From Emydura subglobosa (lineage: Eukaryota > Chordata > Testudines > Chelidae), in the NCBI GenBank assembly GCA_007922225.1, contig ML679961.1, forward strand, positions 70,102,890 through 70,166,889: a DNA stretch of 64,000 bases, written 5' to 3'. The notes beneath the pieces are model-generated. The model saw only the letters and a program-made list of their open reading frames with translations, made no database searches and had not been told where the DNA came from. Shown in pieces: positions 59,511 through 64,000 of the stretch; the stretch's first letter is position 1; each line of letters begins with the position of its first letter. A program made the position numbers and the translations under genes.

Positions 59511-61336
59511 TTTGTCTTTTGCATAAGTACAGAGAAAGTGCAAAATGCTACCAGATGACAGCATTTTACATTCACTTTGCACAAGTGTTATGTGATGATG
59601 CAAAGGATGGTAGTAGAAAATCAGGCTCTCTCCATTAGTATTACTGCAAGCTGCAAATATTTATCCAGATGGCAATTCTGGTCTATGTTAGAGGCAAGCC
59701 TACTTTAGTCCTGAACCAGGTGTTCTAGAGACTAGGTAAAAAGACAGAACTAGCTGTGATCAAGGCAGAGGCCAATAGAGACGTTCTTATATCATTAATG
59801 GCCTACCAGCAAAAACCAAAGACAAGACTGAAGTAGTTCCTTACAGTTTTCTAATCTGGGTTGAATGGGGAATAAAAGAGTTGTTGATGAGGACACAGGC
59901 TCCTGAGAAAAAAGAAAAAGTGATCCAAGAGAATTATTCCTGTTCAACTCTCTTAGTATCTAGAGTCAGAAATTTTTGGAGTATTTTTCCTTTGGAAAAT
60001 GTTGATTTGTTGAAAGTGAAACGTTTCACACAACATCACCCTCAACAACAATAAAACTGTTTCAAAAGATAAACTGAAAAAACAGTATTTTGATAAGTTG
60101 AAAAGGTTTCATTTTTACCTCCTTGGAATAGAACATTTTTTATTTTCCATTTTGAAATTACTTTTTGTTTCAACTATATAATATCAAATAAAAAGTCTAA
60201 ATTGAAACTAAAATGTTTTGATTTTGTCAAAAAGACACATTGCAATCAATCCAAAATATTTTTGTTGGAATTTCACTTGACAGAAATTTTGACGTTTTTG
60301 GGTTTTTTAGGTCTGAAATGGAAGAAATAAAAAAAAAAAAAAAAAAGAATTCAAGAAATTGCCTGTGAAACAAGAAATTTGGTTTCCATCCAGCTCTAGT
60401 ATCTATCCCCCCTCCTTGCTAGCTGATCTCCAAGACAGACTGTATAAGAAATAGCCGGAACAAGTATAAATGGTTTGTTATGCATCTATATTGCCTCCAA
60501 TGAGGAGTTTATGACTCACATACTAAACTAGAATGTGTACTGTTAATCCTGTATTGGGACTACATCATTAAAACATCTGACAACTACCTGTTATTGAAAG
60601 CTTAATAGTTTAAAAAGTGCATTTAAGATGCTCAAAATTGTTATAAGAATTATTTAATAAGATTATTCAGTCTTTTTACAATGTTTTTTGCCTTTTTAGA
60701 TCAGCATGTACATCACTGTTTGAACTCATGCTGAGTTCACTGTATAGCTACTGCTACTAGTTTGGTAATGTATCTGTCAATCTCTAATAACAAGTTGACT
60801 CCACGTATCCTGCAAATCCACGGTCCACTGTCATTTTATTTGATTGAAGCAGCTGCCTCGAAGAAATAGTTTTATAATTAAACTATAATTTTATTTGGAT
60901 TATATTAGTTGTTGGTCTTTTCTCATTCTTGAAAGAGTAGCCAGGGCAGCCTTTAACTAGGTTTGAGCTTCTACCCCTTCACAGAGTAAGTCAGAGCAGC
61001 ACGGTCTCCATAGCTGTGTGTGCAATGAACTAAATCATGTGGTTATAAATCTGTAATACCACACAAGACTGCTAGGTCCAGTCACTTCCATGGGTCTAAG
61101 TACTACAGAGGCAGTCCTTGCTATTTGCTCTGAAGCTCTCCCTCTTGTTGATTACACAACACCTACAGAAGAGAGAGGCTGCCAGACTCTGGGGACAAAA
61201 TGTCCGTATCTCTATCTCTACAGATATCATTTAAATACTTTTTGGGTTAATGTGGGTAAATGCATCCAAGTAACTGCTGTTAGATAGTGCTGTTCTAGTT
61301 AAGAGTCTGTCCCCGTTTCAGATGCCTTTATTTCTA
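59511..61336. other. non-coding stretch with AT-rich dispersed repeat
   Basis: At about 59,960-60,400 a stretch of GAAAATTT, TTGAAAC and CATTTTGAAA motifs, on both strands, ending GGTTTCCATCCAGCTCTAGT, looks like an AT-rich fold-back repeat known from reptile DNA; A run at 60,328-60,346. The rest shows nothing. Confidence 0.5.
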
Positions 61337-61620
61337 AGGGTTTGTCTACACTTACAGCGCTGCAACTGCACCGGTGCAACTGTGCCATTGTAGCGCTTAG
61401 TGAAGACACTACCTAAACAGATGGGAGAGCTTTTCTTGTCAGTGTAGGTACTCCACCTCCCTGAAAGGCGGTAGCTATGTTGATGGAAGAAGCCCTCCCG
61501 TCAACATAGAGCTGTTGGCACAGAGTTCGGCCGGCATAACTGTGTTGCTCAGGGGTGTGGCTTTTCCACACCCGAGCGATGTAGTTATATGGACCTAAAT
61601 CCATAGTGTAGACCAGGGTT
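61337..61620. mobile_element. MITE-like element with GTCTACACT ends
   Basis: Left end AAGGGTTTGTCTACACTTAC and complement of the right end TAACCCTGGTCTACACTATG are inverted repeats. The interior has GCTGCAACTGCACCGGTGCA (itself palindromic) and GGTAGCTATGTTGATGGAAG. No coding; the minus frame at 61,413-61,628 is its shadow. Confidence 0.8.
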
Positions 61621-64000
61621 AAGTTCACAATTACTGATTTTTTTATGTGATAATCATATTACACATACCAGGATGGGCTATTAATATGCCAATATTAATC
61701 AGGAATTTAAAGAGGTACTGTCAGGGTTGTTAGGCCACATACTTGTCTAACTTGTTATGCACCCAAATACTTTGATAATGGGCATTGCATAAGAGTGAAT
61801 AATAAATAAATATTGCTTTGCTTTCTACATATGAGATCAGGAACGAGAAGAACATGAAGGAAAAACTTAAGTACACACATTTATGCACCCCTGTATTCAC
61901 ACCCTACACACTATTGTAATATTTGTACAAAATATGCTTTGTGAGGTATCATTTAAAAACTAATGACTTACTGGTCAATAATATCAGGGTGACATGTATG
62001 TAGCAACCTTGTGTGTGAAGTTATGAAATCTCCCCCATGTGATGTTAAAGACACATGTTCAAACTGACATCGCCCCAATTAGGTAGAACTGGTCAAGCAA
62101 GCCAAACATAGGATGTGTGTTTACCTCAATTTGCATGCAAGCTGTAAACAGAGTACTTAGATAGTAAGAGAGGGAAGAAAGAAGAAAGAGAAAAGAAACT
62201 TGTTCTATTCTTTAATCAAAACTAATTTAGTGTTGTAGATTGTGTGGGTAATTCCACACAAGTGGCAAATTGTTGAATCTTGAGGGGCAACAGACCTAAT
62301 ATATCTGGACTGTCTAGGAGAGAACTGGGCAGTGCAGAACACATTTTTTGGGGGAAAATTCAGGACTGGGAGTGTGTTGGGTCTCCCTGCATGTAGTACA
62401 AAGCTGCTGGAAGCCTGAGCGTGGCTGGCGTGTGCTGACAGGCTGCTGGGGTCAGAATTGCTGAACCAGAGCTTTGGCTATACACAGAGACTCAGGCTGT
62501 TTGTGAGGAGCCCAGGTTGGGAGCCATAGCAGCAGAGCATTTTGAAGAACCCCAGGTTGCAGAGCAGGTGATGACACAGCCCCTCACAGGTCTGGATTGC
62601 ACCCTGGAATGTCCTACATGTACAGAACTGTAGTACTACCTACTCTCAGCAGAAAAAAATAACTGGGATAGTCGATATACTATTGTGTGGTACCTGAAGG
62701 TACCAATACATTTTAATAGCAAGCAACATAGTGCAGGTCACATTTCTGGCCAACTAACTTCAAGTCTCTCTTTTAGGAGACAATTCAGCTAAAGATAAAC
62801 CCCGCCTTCCAAAATGAAAGGCTGCAGATGCTGGTTCTGTGGCAGACCAGTCTGTTTAAGGAAATTGTTAGCCAGTTGTGGAAGAAAACCTCTCTTCACA
62901 GCAGACAAGCACTCGCAGCATTTAGGTCAGCACCACAAATGTCCCATGTTAAGGACAACACACTTGTTCACTACATTGAAGAACCACATCATGCTTAAAA
63001 TGTCATATGCAAATTTGTATGTTATTTCCATATAATGCAGAAGGCATAGTCCCAAGTAATTAGTGAGAAGAGCTCTGGTATTTGGTCCTCCAAATTATTT
63101 CAGTGGAACTAAAATTAGCATGAAGAGCACTGGAGAAAACACTTCTAATGCATAAAAGAGTTGAACACAATCCCTATGGGGAGGCTCACTAGAAGTTGCT
63201 GCACGAGCCTATTGCCCTACATCCTGACTGCACTGAATGTCTATTGACTTTAAAGGGCAGTTCTGACTTGAGCGCTGTGGGTCTCTGAACTCTAATTTAC
63301 CAGCTCACAACTGCTTTAGAAGTGAGGCATCCTCCTCCCATATCTCAGCTGGCACTCTTATGTATTTGGGGGTGTAAAATCTGCTGGCATTCTCAAGAGA
63401 AGCAAAGAGTAAGACAAAAGGCCAACTATTGACTGAAGCACAAATATCTAGCCAGTTCTGGTTACACTATATGTTGTTTTCTCCTGAGCCACTACACCTC
63501 TGAACACAATTTTGCGCAGGTTTTGTGTGTTATTCTGGTCATTTTAAATGTATTTTAATCGAACATTGTTCTCGGGTGCTATACTGAGCCACTGAGTCGG
63601 AGAAGCCTCTTACCTTCTCCCGAGACCATGAGTTATGGGAGAGACCAAATGATTTCACCTTGATATTAGGTGTCACTACTTGCACTGCCATATCATTAAG
63701 TTTGCCTTACACCATCTATTACGAGACCCTGCTTTCTGTTGCTTATATCTTTGGCAAACTAACTGAAATTTTCCATGCGGGGTACCTGTCTCAAGCTGAA
63801 TATTTTTGGAAAATTTCAGCAAAAATGATTCAGCTTCTCTTAGAATGAGAGCCAGGTATATTGATTTACCCACGTAAAATTCTTACAACCATTTTATTGA
63901 GATGCATCACACACTTTGGAACAGGGACTTAAAATTTGACAAGAGAATCACCGTGGTATCAATGATGTGCATTTTGCCATCAACATTAAAATTTGTCCAA
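61621..64000. other. non-coding stretch, LTR-like part at about 61,880-62,640
   Basis: From GTATTCACACCCTACACACT to GATTGCACCCTGGAATGTCC the sequence looks like an old LTR or other long dispersed repeat, with changing composition and TTGTTGAATCTTGAGGGGCA in the middle; I have no second copy here to prove it. At 63,760-63,840 GAAATTTTCCATG and GGAAAATTTCAGC belong to another AT-rich repeat. No gene seen. Confidence 0.35.

Noticed and set aside
1..64000. CRISPR array, bacterial operon, phage or plasmid feature
   Set aside because: No regularly spaced repeats, ribosome binding sites or dense coding; every coding remnant is from eukaryotic transposable elements.

Overview
The window looks like non-coding, probably intronic or intergenic, DNA of a reptile, most likely a turtle. 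The case rests on the repeat mixture: many CR1 LINE copies with typical 3' ends, older L2-type LINE tails, tRNA-derived SINEs of the kind common in cryptodiran turtles, a DIRS-type retrotransposon, a Harbinger transposon and many hAT-like non-autonomous elements. There are no bacterial-style genes; nearly all long open frames are decayed transposon coding or chance frames in GC-rich or simple repeats. The species call is an inference from repeat content read by eye.

Layout. 1-2,850: decayed DIRS-like element on the minus strand (RT, then Gag upstream), split by a 275-bp hAT-type element with a perfect 8-bp target duplication. 3,041-4,118: a second hAT-type element, also with a perfect 8-bp duplication. 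4.8-13.4 kb: SINEs and several hAT-type or other inverted-repeat elements, three with GC-rich tandem interiors. 14.5-18.2 kb: CR1 copies. 22.6-23.3 kb: SINE abutting an L2 tail. 24.9-28 kb: CR1 tail and an L2-type RT fragment. 34-36.8 kb: the longest CR1 copy (endonuclease plus RT, minus strand), abutting another L2 tail. 39.9-43.8 kb: a Harbinger element with a broken transposase and a broken partner gene on opposite strands, pointing at each other. 45.5-50.7 kb: CR1 tail, a near-perfect hairpin, a SINE and a 1.5-kb CR1 copy. 52-64 kb: inverted-repeat elements, a CR1 tail, a SINE, an AT-rich repeat and an LTR-like stretch.

Host coding signal is confined to three candidate minus-strand exons. 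The best is at 55,976-56,066 (91 nt, good acceptor and donor, acidic open frame). Weaker ones are at 59,361-59,510 and 54,376-54,455. The 56.0-kb and 54.4-kb candidates are phase-compatible; the 59.4-kb one would need a further exon in between. If real, the last 10 kb lies in large introns of one minus-strand gene. I could not identify it.

The less expected observations are a 34-bp segment running in the same direction in both arms of a fold-back element (55.2-55.6 kb), a 25-bp-stem hairpin at 45,943-46,000, perfect or near-perfect 20-25 bp tandem duplications inside three different transposon copies, and a 36-bp motif shared by two places 8 kb apart.
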